A stretch of 64,000 nucleotides of DNA, from assembly GCA_009801085.1 (NCBI GenBank), contig VNWV01000010.1, positions 124,001 to 188,000 on the forward strand, in the 5' to 3' direction. Numbering within the stretch: the first letter of the stretch is position 1; the number at the start of each line of letters is the position of its first letter. This stretch comes from Lasiodiplodia sp. COLG20. Lineage: Eukaryota; Ascomycota; Dothideomycetes; Botryosphaeriales; Botryosphaeriaceae. The translations under genes and the position numbers were made by a program. The notes beneath the pieces were generated by a model. The model made no database searches. It was not told the DNA's origin and saw only the letters and a program-made list of their open reading frames with translations. Positions 1 to 10,232 of this stretch are shown piece by piece.

Positions 1-702
1 AGCCATGTGGCACAGCAGAACGGCCTAGTACCTAGGGGGAATGTATCTGGGTATCGATTTTCTCTCTGAATGTGCCAATTGGCGCGTTTAGTGGACATGC
101 CAAAATTTCACGATCGCCATTTCGACGTGGTTTATGTCATGGCTCACCGCCTGGAATGAGTTTTTCACCCAGAAAACACCTCCAAGTCACCGAGTTCTGC
201 GAGAAATCCAGGTATCGGAACCCTCATATCCTAGTATATTAGTTTGATATACACAATGTCTTTTACAACCTTTACTAGCATGCTCATCAAATACATCGTA
301 CCGGAGAATAAAATACAAAAATCGTCTGTTAGTTAGCCCTGAATCGTCGAGTTCTCCGCTATTTCCCCACAACAGTGCACGAGATACTAGCAGATCATTC
401 GTGCCCAATGGGGCGGGACACCGTCCCTGCATGAATCCTTTAAGCCATCATGCTCGTACCCTTGCGGCTCTATATGTCTTCTGATTTGCACCTTGTGTTT
501 GCTCTAGGTTGTTCACTCCGTCCCTATCTGATATCATTCTTTCATTGGTAATTGAGCTTTCTCTACAAATTCTACTTTGTAGCCCCATCCAAGAAACATA
601 AACGCTTATTAGGAAGAGAGCGAAAGACCAGTACCACAAGAATCCAGAGTCCAAACCGGACTTAATCACTCGTGCTATCTTAATCCAAAATACCCTCAGA
701 AG
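1..702. other. Intergenic, no gene seen
   Basis: This is the left edge of the window. Open frames on both strands are short, lack ATG-started conserved sequence and show no recognisable domain. It should hold the upstream region of the acetyltransferase gene that starts at 703. No clear TATA box or RNA gene was found. Confidence 0.6.
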
Positions 703-1757
703 ATGGCACCAACTCTCCAGCTCTCCCGCGCCACCGAGGCCGATATCGACGCATTTATTGACCCCATCTACGCCGCATTCGAGGGTGTCGACATTCGCAC
801 CATGTTCTTCGGCCATGACACACCGGCCAGCCGGGAAAGCACCAAAGCCCGCATTGCGAAGTGGATGCGTGAGGGCAATCAGAACGTTTGGCTCAAGGTC
901 GTCGAACAGGAGACGGGCCGGATTGTCAGTGGAAGCTGGTGGATGGTGAGCTTCCTTTTCCCTCTCTCTTTGTGGCCCCTTCAAGATATAGGCTTCTTCC
1001 TCCTGCCCAACTACAGTCCACTTCTTCGTAAGAAGCAAGCAGTCGAAAGACCAGAAAAACAGAAAAAACAAGAGCCCACTCATGAATAAATAAATCAAGA
1101 AATGGCAATGCATGGATGCCAAACTGACCATCTACTACAGATATACCCCCAATGGACCCCCAATCCCGACCTCACTCCCGAGACCGCCGCAGCGGCCGTC
1201 AGTCTCGACTTCCTTGAAGGTGACGACCGCACCATGGCCGAAGACCTCATGCGCGACTGGGTAGCTCGACGCGTGCGACACATGTACGGACACCCGCACA
1301 TCCGTAAGTAAAAGAAACGACCCTCCTAAACATTCTCGCCTTTTCCTCTAGCAATAACCCCAGCCCTTATTCTCATCCTTTGATACATATCGCCCATGCA
1401 CTCATCCCGCAACCGATCGCAACCAACAAATGACAATAAACAGTCCTCGCCCTCCTCTTCACCGCGCCCGACGCGCAGCGCCTCGGCGCCGGCTCGATGC
1501 AGGTGCAGTGGGGCACGGCGCTGGCGGACCAGCTGCTGGTGCCGTGGTACGTCGAGGCGACGCCGGCGGGCCACCGGCTGTACGCAGCCAACGGCGCTGC
1601 CGATGTTGAGAAGGTGTGGACCGAGGCGCGGCCGCGAGTGGCGGGCGGGAAGGCGTCGGATGGCAGGGACGTGTGGGTGTGCGAGTACACGCTGATGAAG
1701 AGGGAGCCGCGTAGGACGGCGGTGGAGAGGGAGGCGAGAGCTGTGTTGAAGAACTGA
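703..1757 (+). CDS. GNAT-family N-acetyltransferase
   Basis: Spliced gene with exons 703-945, 1141-1303 and 1444-1757, giving about 239 residues. Introns 946-1140 (donor GTGAGC) and 1304-1443 (donor GTAAGT, acceptor AACAG) join in frame. The N-terminus (LQLSRATEADIDAF, then FEGVDIRTMFFG) is the usual start of fungal GNAT proteins. Exon 3 supplies the acetyl-CoA-binding motif A region, APDAQRLGAGSMQVQWG, with an R/Q-x-x-G-x-G-like QRLGAG. It is expected to transfer an acetyl group from acetyl-CoA to an amine; the substrate cannot be told from the sequence. There is no signal peptide, so it is probably cytosolic. It converges on HSM3, with 218 bp between the stop codons. The splice model is inferred from frame and homology-like continuity; the family call is fairly safe and the exact acceptors less so. 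Confidence 0.82.
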
Positions 1758-1975
1758 GAGGAGATGTAAGAACAGGAGGGGAGAAAGAGAAGAGAGGTTT
1801 GGGGGTGGATAGAGGGGTTTGAAAGCTTGGGTTAGACCATGAGGTTGGTAGTTTTCTCGAAAGGAAAAAAAAATAATTTCAAGCTTGCCAGTATGCTATC
1901 TCCTTCTCAAGAGCTATCTTTTTTTTTCATCACGTCATAAGAGTCCTTCCTCGATTGCACTGAATCCACGACCCA

Positions 1976-4004
1976 CTATAACTCCAGTGTTCCAATCCGT
2001 CCTCCAACGTCTCCACCCCTGCCCCAAACGCCCTCACTCACCCTCCCCCTGAGCATTTCAAGCAAACCATCTCTGCCAGGCACCTCCTCGGCTGAGCTCT
2101 GCTCCAGCCTCTTCAGCAACGTCTGCAAGACATCGAACTTCCTTGACGCAACCTGGTACGCCGCGTTCTCAGCGTCACCCCTGCCACCAACCAGGTTGGA
2201 GAACGACGGGGCCGGCCGCAGCATGTATGGTACGACAGGGTTACCGGGTCGGAGTAATGTTGCGAGACCGTTCGAGGGGAAGTCGGACGGCGCAGCAGAC
2301 GGGGAGGATTCGGTGGACCATGAGGCGGTGACGAGCGCATTGATGAAGTTGAGCGACGCGAGCGCCGTGCCCTTGAGAGCGACAGTCTCGGCGAGCTGGA
2401 CGAGATCAGTCCAGAAAGACGAGTTGTGCTGCGTAAAGAGCGCGCAGAGGGCACGGGCAGCGGATCGCTCGGCGGTAAGACGTTCGGGGAAGGTGGCGCT
2501 GGTGCGGGACGGTGCGGTCGGTGCCGGGAAAATGAGGTCCTTGGTGGGGTCTTCCGGTCCGTGGAAGATAGTTGCAAGAGTATGAAGCGCGTCGGGGTTG
2601 GTGGAACGGGAGCCGGGGATGAGTGAGAGAGGTGAAGAAGCCCAGATGGCGGTGGAGTCGGCAAGGAGAGTGGTCCGCGGCAGCGAGGCGAGGACATGAA
2701 GGTCGTGGCGGGGCGATTCCCCGTGGACCCATTGGGCAGGCTTCATAGTGCCAAAGACATTCATCAGGCGACGAAGTGTCGTGGCCTTGACCTCACTGGA
2801 TTCGAAGTCTGTGGGGTAAGTCGATGCATATGTCGCCAAATAGTTTGCAGCTGGACCGTAAAGGTAGGAGATTTCGAACGACTCGTGAGCAGTGGGATTG
2901 AGAAAGAAGCTTAGGGTTCTGTCATGTAGCTTGCGTGACTTAAGGTAATCGAGCGCGTTTGACTCGTGATGAGATGCAGTATGCCTGTGGCTGCGCAGTC
3001 AGCTTTCCTCCAATCACAGATCACGAGCTGACCGAGACCTACTTGGATGGTTGGTTGCACGTCTTCAAGAGATCGGAGAAGAACTCCATGAGACTTATGT
3101 GCATCAGAATGTCTCCATCGTAGTCGACGATGTGCAGGGATATGAAGTCGAGGAGGCCAGGGGACTTCAGCCCATAGTCCTGCTCGATCTCGGGATGGTG
3201 CGAGCGTGTAATGGCTTCCCAGCTCAGCGCGCCAACCTTTGGAAGCCACGACATCAAGCGAGCTTGAGCAACTGTCTTTTGAGATCTGCTGAGGTCAGGA
3301 ATGCCACGAGTGGCGCTTTTGCCACCACAAAGACAAAAGAAAAGCGTGTAGACATCTCTATCACCAAAGACGCGCTTCCATACGAACCCAGTGCCGTGGG
3401 TCGCACTCGTACCTGAAGCTGGCACATCTACTGCTACGTGAGGGTTGCTGCTGCTCATGGAGTCTGGGGCAGATTCGATGCCCATGACGTCGGCAGGATC
3501 CCGGTCGACCTTGAGAAGTTCATATAGGACGTTGCCGGCCCTCTCTGCAGTGCCGATGTCGTCGGTTGCAAGCCACAGGGTGATCAAGCGGGAGATGACG
3601 TTCGGGATACTGGCAATGTACTCGGCATGTCGTACATCCTTAGCTGCTTTTTCCAGGGTCTGCAGGGCTAGTGCATGGTACGGCGTAGCTGCTAAGACCA
3701 AAGCGCCTGCGAACTCGATGGGCGGATCCAGTGACCTGATAGTGTCAAAGTCGAATCCAGCGCCGAGCTTGGTCACCAGTTGAATGACTGGGGTGGGGTC
3801 TTGTTGGAGCACGTTGAAGAGGCGCGTCATTTGAGAGAGGAGCTCATAGGCTGTCTTGGAGTCCAGAGAGTTTGAAGCCGCAAGAGGTTCCACGGCGTCA
3901 AATAGTGAGGCATCGAGCGGAAGGGACGGGTGCTGCTGAACTTGTTTCAAGTGCTGTGTGAGCTGCTCGATGGCCTGAGCGGCGGCATCTTGTTGTTCGG
4001 ACAT
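1976..4004 (-). CDS. HSM3: HSM3/S5b (PSMD5)-like proteasome assembly chaperone
   Basis: Two exons, 4004-3043 and 2990-1976, are joined across a 52-bp intron (donor GTAGGT, acceptor GCGCAG) and encode about 658 residues. The protein opens MSEQQDAAAQAIEQL and is a helical-repeat protein; KRVFGDRDVYTLFF and KTVAQARLMSWL match what I recall of the fungal Hsm3/PSMD5 family. Hsm3 (yeast) and S5b (human) hold Rpt1/Rpt2 while the 19S base assembles, and Hsm3 was first named as a mismatch-repair mutant. No signal peptide or membrane segment is seen. It is longer than yeast Hsm3 (about 480 residues), which is common in filamentous fungi. It is divergent from RPC31 across 475 bp. The start is the first ATG of the conserved part; the frame stays open upstream, so a longer N-terminus cannot be excluded. 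Confidence 0.82.
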
Positions 4005-4479
4005 GGCTGCCTTCCAGGTGCGGGAAGATGGGTTCGCGTAGACGCGGCTGTAGACGTGGACGGGGGCGATGGTGCCTGCGGCTTCAGACTGATGCGCTCG
4101 TGAGATTTTATGGCGCGGCAACGAGTCCCATGCTCTTTCGAGAGCTCGGCGTCCTTCTGCCGCGACGTGAGCAGCTTCTCTTGGCCGTGTCGTGCGTGCA
4201 GGTGATGGCGGGGATAGGCGAGACTGCGCGCTTGGTCGGGTGGCGGGGCAGCGTTCCCCACCAGCCTGCGCAAAGCCAGGGTCCGGCTTCTGACTCTTGC
4301 GCCGATTCACTTTTTTGCCCGCCGCACCTCCGACTATCACGATCGACGGTTGCGACCATGCTCAACACCTTATACCGACCCTTCCTAGCAACTCTTGCCC
4401 GACCCTCGCTGTTCCTCGACCGGTAGCACGTCTCGACCGCTTCTTCCAACTACGAGTAGCCCTTTTCACTCTCTATACC
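4005..4479. promoter_or_regulatory. Divergent promoter region HSM3 / RPC31
   Basis: The 475 bp between the two ATGs must hold both promoters. It is GC-rich without an obvious TATA box on either side, as is usual for housekeeping genes. No specific operator is claimed. Confidence 0.5.
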
Positions 4480-5554
4480 ATGGCTGGCAGACCTTGGCCT
4501 GGCATCCACAGCCGTAGCAACGGACACGGAAAGATCGCAGGCGTCGACGTGCCGTGGGAGTACGATGCGGAACTCAAGATCGACACCAAGCCCTCTGAGC
4601 TCTTTCCCGTAAGTTCAGCTCTGTTGCCCTTCAATCCAGCAAGCATGACCCGCGCCTGCCACGGGCCCTTCACTTCAATACCTATTCCTACTTCACTACT
4701 TCACTTGTGCTACGTCATGCTCCCGCGCACTCCCCCTCACCCCTCTCGTCATGAACCTTCCCGTGCACTGGTTCTGGGGCGGCAAACCCTACTCCGACGA
4801 GGAACTTTCTGAGCTCCTTCGAATAACCCGCTTCCAGCCAAACCCGCCTCCCATCGCACCTCCACCCCGGCGCAACGAGAAATTAGCCGTTGCGCGGTAC
4901 CGTGCACTACGCGAACGTATCCATGAGGGCCCGCTGTACACTGTCCTTGGCGACCACTCGCGCGTCAGCAAGCGCGGCGGCGCCGCCTCGTCCGCCGTCG
5001 TGGTCGACCCCTTCGAAGGCATGCCCACCTACGGCCAGAAGTACAAGAAGCAGCGCCGCAAGATTCCGCGCCTGGATACCAGACCTTACAGTATGCCACC
5101 CAGCTCCAAACTAACACCAATTGAAAGGCGGATGTTGGTGGATCCCTTGAGACGTTCATGGCTAACAAACTCGTGTTGTTTGTGGCGGACAGTAATGCGT
5201 TTTTTCCCCGAAGAGCTCTGGACGACGCTCGATCCTACGACCAAACCCGGCGCCAATGCCGCCGCCCTCAAGAAACGCCGCAAGATGCTCAAGATTGCTC
5301 TATCCACGAAGCTCACCCGCCTCGAGGAGCTCGAAGGCGAGGACGGCGAGGGCCTGGGTCGCGATGACGACGAAGACCTTGACAAGGATGAGGACGAGGA
5401 CACTGGTCCACATGAAGAAGAAGAGCAGGACGACGACTTCGAAGAGGACGAAGACGATGACGACGATTACAACGCCGAGAACTACTTCGATAACGGCGAG
5501 GACGATGACTACGGCGATGAGGGTGGTGGTGGAGGAGATGACTACGATTTCTAA
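4480..5554 (+). CDS. RPC31: RNA polymerase III subunit RPC31/RPC7
   Basis: Three exons, 4480-4608, 4838-5090 and 5193-5554, encode about 247 residues. The protein shows the family landmarks in order: a Gly/Arg-rich start; VPWEYDAELKIDTKPSELFP; the core ALRERIHEGPLYTVLGD with FEGMPTY; FFPEELW; and a strongly acidic Asp/Glu tail (about residues 180-247), typical of C31/RPC7. It forms part of the RPC82-RPC34-RPC31 subcomplex needed for Pol III initiation at tRNA and 5S genes, in the nucleus. Intron 1 is 229 bp (4609-4837, donor GTAAGT, acceptor TTCCAG). It contains an in-frame ATG at 4751 that would give a false start; the joined protein LFP-PNPPP fits the family better. Intron 2 is 5091-5192 (donor GTATGC). 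Confidence 0.9.
5384..5551 (+). repeat. Low-complexity acidic-codon tract
   Basis: GAC/GAG/GAT/GAA-rich coding tract encoding the Asp/Glu tail of RPC31. The composition comes from protein selection; it is not a satellite or mobile repeat. Confidence 0.8.
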
Positions 5555-6260
5555 AAACGAGGGCTGAAAGGAAGGTCTTCCAGCTTGGACAACAGGCCGT
5601 ACCCCGGCATCTGTTCGTCTGTTTGAATCTGGCATTTTTGCACGCATACAAAGCGTCATAATCTCGAAAAAGCGGGCCTGGCGAACGTCGGAGTTCTGTG
5701 TATGGATTGGGATTGGGATTGCTCATGGCTTTCTCTTTTTTTTTCTTTCTCTTTGGTAGAACGGATAATCCCTGGTGTTCAAAGGCATAGGATGCTCTCC
5801 CACGCTGGGACTAAAGGAGCATATTGGGTGCATGCAAGAAACTTCATTTAAAGCAAATCAGCCACGATGATCACTACCACAATGCACCAAAAATGTGACA
5901 TCCCCGATACGTGAGAAGCTTGAGCTGATTACAAAATACAAGAAGTCTATGTATGTTTTACAGTTATCCTTTACCCATACCCGTCTTCTACTTGAAAATT
6001 AGATACAGAAAGACAAAAAGAACCAAGAAGTATATGCCTTGAATAGCAATGATACAATAGTAATAAAGACACAAACCCCTCTGGACCTCACGCCCTTCCC
6101 TCCGTCTATCCACCCAATTGCGAGCCCTCCCAACCGTTAAAAACCGTCCATGCCAACCCACCCATCCATCGATGACCATGCCTTCCCTCATCCTGCCCAC
6201 CAATCAACTCTCAAAAAGGGAGAAAGGAGGAAGCCGAATTTCCACCCTTCCTCATCTCAT
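5555..6260. other. Intergenic, convergent 3' ends
   Basis: Lies between the stop codons of RPC31 and the LRR gene. It contains pyrimidine/T-rich runs (about 5730-5755) suitable for 3'-end formation. No conserved open frame was found. Confidence 0.6.
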
Positions 6261-9200
6261 CTAAAACGTCTGTTCTTCCCACGGCACATCCTCCTTCTCA
6301 CCCTGAAGCTCATCCTGCGACGCCGGAATCTTGCCCCTTAACCATGCCATCACAGCCTCCGTGCCGCGCTTTAGGGTCGTGTAGTTGGGCACGCGGAACG
6401 TGTTACCCTCAATCTCGAGGCTCTTCAAGCCCTTGTCCCACAGCAAGCCGACCTCGGGCGGGATGCGGCCGATGCTGTTGTTGGAGAGGCCGACAACCTG
6501 CAGGCCGTCGAGCGCCTGCACTGATATCTCCTCGATGCCGTTGTCGCTGGCGAGCAGGGTCGTCAGCTCTGGGAAGCGGGTCCGCAGGATGGGCAAGGCG
6601 CCCGCGATGCGGTTGGCCGAGACGTTGAGCGTGTGCAGCCGCGGCGCGTCCAGGTTGGCGGTGAGGAAGTCGAGCGAGGACAGGTTGTTGGCGGTCAGGC
6701 GCAGGTCGCGCAGCGCGGGGAGCGAGACTTCATCGGTGAAGGTGGTGGTGAGGCGGTTGTTGGAGAGGTCCAGCAGCGTGATGCTGGTGGCGAGCGAAAC
6801 GGCATCCGGGATGTAGGTGAACAAGTTGTGATGCAGGATGAGCTGGCGGCAGTCGGAGGCGACGGGGGTGAATTCTTCTTCGTCGAGTTCAGGGAGAGAT
6901 TTGGAGGAGAGATCGAGGATGCCGTTTGGCTTCAGAGCCCACATGCTGTCGGTTGGGATAATCCCGTTACCGCTCTCGACATCATTGCCCGCCTCAGTCG
7001 GATCATCACCCTCAGGGGCAGTCGGATTGTGGCGCATCTTCAAGTCCCTCTTCAGGTCCTCAGCGTTCATGGTAAGGAATTTGCGCTCTCGTAGCGGGTT
7101 GGCTGCCAGTGTTAGCATATCAAGACTGTCCATCAGGCCGATCTCAGGCTCGATCTTTGTGATGTTGTTGCCATTGAAATTGGCTTGCTTAAGGTTCTTC
7201 AGTGACGTGAAGCCCGTGGGAAACTCGGATAGTTTGTTCTCTTCCACCAACAGAGTCAAGAGGTTAGTCCACCCAGTCAAATCTGGCAGCGTCTCGATGC
7301 GGTTGATTGATAAATTCAAAGACTTCAATGCCGGCATGGATAAGGTGGATGGACCTAGGGAAGTAAGAGCGTTGCCAGATAGGTCGAGAGTCTGCAAGCG
7401 TGGCATTTCCGTTACACTATCCGGGAAGAATGCACCACGGAGAGCATTCTTAGATGCGAAGAGTTCCGCAAGAGGCAAGGCTGCTAGAATCTCCATAGGA
7501 AGAGACGACATTCCGTTGGTGTTGACGTTGAGAACTCGAAGGTTGACGAGCTCCTGCAGAGCATCTGGCAGACGAGAAATCTTGTTACCTTGAAGCTCGA
7601 GAACTTCAAGGCTGGCAAGAGAACTGATCGACTCAGGGAGGTCTCCCTCCAAATCGTTCTCGGCTAGCCTAAGCTCGCGCAAAGATCCAATCTGGGAAAT
7701 TATCTCGAAGGAATCATTGCGAAGGCGATTTCGCGACTACCTAGGGATCAATGTAACTCGTCTTAATGAACCACAGCAACAAAACTTACCAAATTCAGGA
7801 CTGTCAGTCTCTCTAATCTCCTTAGACCAATGGGAAGCTCCTTCATTATATTTCCATGAAGGTCAAGCATCTCCAGGCCGCCAAATTGCGGTCCTGTTGC
7901 ATCCATATCCTCAGCAGCCTCCGCAGGATGAATGTCTGGAAACAAGTCCTCTGAGAGCTTTTCAATGTCGTTATCTGCAGCAATGAAGCGGACGAGATCG
8001 ACAGACTCAGACCACTCGATTCCTGCATCAGGATTATACTCGTACATGGCCATGACTTCCTTTGGAATTTCACTCAGACCCATGTTTGCAATGTTGAGGC
8101 GGCCGTCTGATCGGGCAGTATCGACCCGCTTCCTAATCACCGCTTCTCCGCCCTTCGGCATTTGGTTGAAGGGGTCCTCAAATGCATCATAGTCGGAGCC
8201 CCCAACGGGTATGTCGTTCGTGACCGGCGTAGTTGGTTTCGTCTGCGCAGCCTTACGCGCCGCCTTTGCCTTTGCTATTTGCTCTCTCAGTGCGGTGGAA
8301 GAGCTTTTAACATTTGATGAGGGATCAGATGCCTCTTCTTTTGCCGGTGGCTTCCTAGCCGAAGTAGTTGGACGGCTTGGCAATGCTCGCTCTATTTCCT
8401 GCTCAGGAGCATTAATTGGAGACAAAAGGCTATCATCTGAGTTAGTTGTAGTAGGTGGGCGGGTTTTGGGCAGCTTTTTGATGGTAGCCGTGCCAGAGCC
8501 AAGCGGGGTCCTCGACACCCGCGCGCTGGGGCTTCCGATATCAAGGGAGTCCTTGAACTGATTGGGACTTCTGAGGCCAACAGGACTCATGAGACCTACA
8601 GGGCTCATGAGGTTTGCCTCTGACTCAGAGTCTTGCTCGAACGCTGGCGAAGACATTGGCTGACTATCACTACTAGCAGCAGGAGACATTGGCGCTGCAC
8701 TTGCGCTTCGTCTGCCTGGAGTGCCGTATGCCGGAACCTGACTCTGCGAACTACGTGTGGTACTCGAAGCACGCGACATGCTACTCGGAGGCCTTATTGT
8801 AGGGGTAGTCGGCCTTTGACTACTGCTCCTGAAGGCGCCAGCAGTACGCGAAGCAGGCCTCGATGCTCTGGAGCTCATTGCGGAGGCAGGTCGCATCGGA
8901 GGGCCCATGGGGCTTGTTGGATTGGGAAACCAGCTGGTAGAGCGTGAGGAGGGCGAACCGGGCTCCGCCATGATACGGGACAAGCTCTCGAGAGTGCGCT
9001 CAGTCAGCGAGGGTTCGCGCTTTGTGGATCCGCCTTCCTGCTTAGCTCCGGGCTGCTCTACAATAGTGTCAGGCTCATCTGCAATGCAAGGGGTGTTCTG
9101 GACTTACCGCGGGGCTGCCCCTCGTCGAGGCCAAAGTCAAATTCGCCGCTGTGGACGTCGCGATGACTTAGCCTCGACGAGGCGCGGAAGCCGTCCAAGT

Positions 9201-9591
9201 CGCCCAACACGTCGTCCTCATGTTCTACATTCGTGCGGTTGACCGCGGATAGGGCGGGGCGCTGGATCCGCGACCGCGCCTGACGCGACGCCGGCCGCCC
9301 AATTGGTTTCTTGAAGATATCGTCATCTTTCCTCGCCACAGGCCTCGCAGGAATGCCGGTACCGATGCTCGGACGGGGCGTGGACGAAGCGCGGGGGCTG
9401 GCAGCGGCGCGCAGGGAAGAGTTGGATGCCCGAGGGCGCAAACGCTCAGAGGGCGCTGGGCTGACGGATGCGCGGCCTGGCCGCTGCGAGGGGACGGGCA
9501 AGCTGGAGGGCTTCGGTATACTCGACGGGCGCGGGATTCCGGAGGGCCGGGGGATGCCTGAGGGCCGCGGGAGGCGCGACGAGGAGTCCAT
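6261..9591 (-). CDS. LRRC40-like leucine-rich repeat protein with N-terminal SxIP repeats
   Basis: Exons 9591-9108, 9057-7790 and 7736-6261 (introns 50 and 53 bp, donors GTAAGT) encode about 1075 residues. Residues 1-470 are low-complexity and rich in Ser, Pro and Arg. They begin with a six-residue period, RPSGIP-RPSGIP-RPSSIP-KPSSLP (residues 9-32). From about 480 to 1035 there are many leucine-rich repeats of the LxxLxLSxNxL type, including LTVLNL-SRNRL, which only forms when exons 2 and 3 are joined. The end, GNTFRVP followed by KRGTEAVMAWLRGKIP, resembles the C-terminal cap of animal LRRC40. The LRR part should be a protein-binding solenoid. The basic, Ser/Pro-rich context of the SxIP motifs suggests binding to EB1-type microtubule-end proteins, which is inference. 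It is divergent from the coiled-coil gene at 10233. Confidence 0.85.
9496..9561 (-). repeat. Tandem SxIP/SxLP motif repeat
   Basis: Four consecutive [ST]-x-[IL]-P motifs, spaced six residues apart, in the first 32 residues of the LRR protein: SGIP at 11-14, SGIP at 17-20, SSIP at 23-26 and SSLP at 29-32. A fifth, SRLP, lies at 5-8. They sit in a basic Pro/Ser-rich stretch, as known EB1-binding motifs do. Confidence 0.75.
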
Positions 9592-10232
9592 TGGGGTTGG
9601 GCGACCGATCCGGGAAGGGCTGGGTTGCTGGCGGTAGCACGGGCGCGGTGTGAAGAACAGCGTGTGGAGGATCTGGAGCTTGTTGGCCGGGCCGTGGCCG
9701 TCACCGCCGGCAGCCGAGCAAGCAAGCGTGGCAGGGCTGTGGAGACGCGCGCTGTTGTCTTGGGGCTCCAGCACATGCAGCGGGAGAGAGCTAGCTGCCG
9801 CTAGTAGGTTGACGAACAGCACGCCAATGGCTGGCTCCTCCACCGACGGCCAGCGTGGCTGGCCAGCACCCAACCGCCTCTCCGCTCTCCACCCGCTGCG
9901 CTAGACGCAGGCATTAAGACAGCACCCCTCCGCCGCCTCTGCGGACTCCCGTATCGCCACGCCCTAGGTCTCAATTGCAGCAGCAGCACCCTTGTCGCGG
10001 TGCGGGCCTCGTCGACGTTGCGCATCGTCCCAATTGCCAAGGGACGGCCCCCGTTCGCGTCTCCTTGCCTCGCGCGTCTGTTGCCTGTCCAACGCCAACC
10101 TCCCGCTGCAACCCCGATCATCACCCACACCAGCCCCGCGACCTCACGCGTCTGGCCCACCCTCTCCAGCTCACCGCTCGCGCACGCGGTCGTCTTTGGA
10201 GCTGTCTGAGGTCTCACTGCTCCCGCACCACT
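9592..10232. promoter_or_regulatory. Divergent promoter region, LRR gene / coiled-coil gene
   Basis: 641 bp between two head-to-head start codons. It is GC-rich with no TATA box. The plus-strand frame is open from 9975 to the ATG at 10233 but contains no earlier ATG, so I treat it as 5' UTR. Confidence 0.5.

Noticed and set aside
448..1131. 227-codon minus-strand frame at the left edge
   Set aside because: It overlaps the acetyltransferase exon 1 antisense and has no conserved motif.
4751..4837. ATG at 4751 as the RPC31 start
   Set aside because: It lies inside an intron once exon 1 (4480-4608) is joined to the family core.
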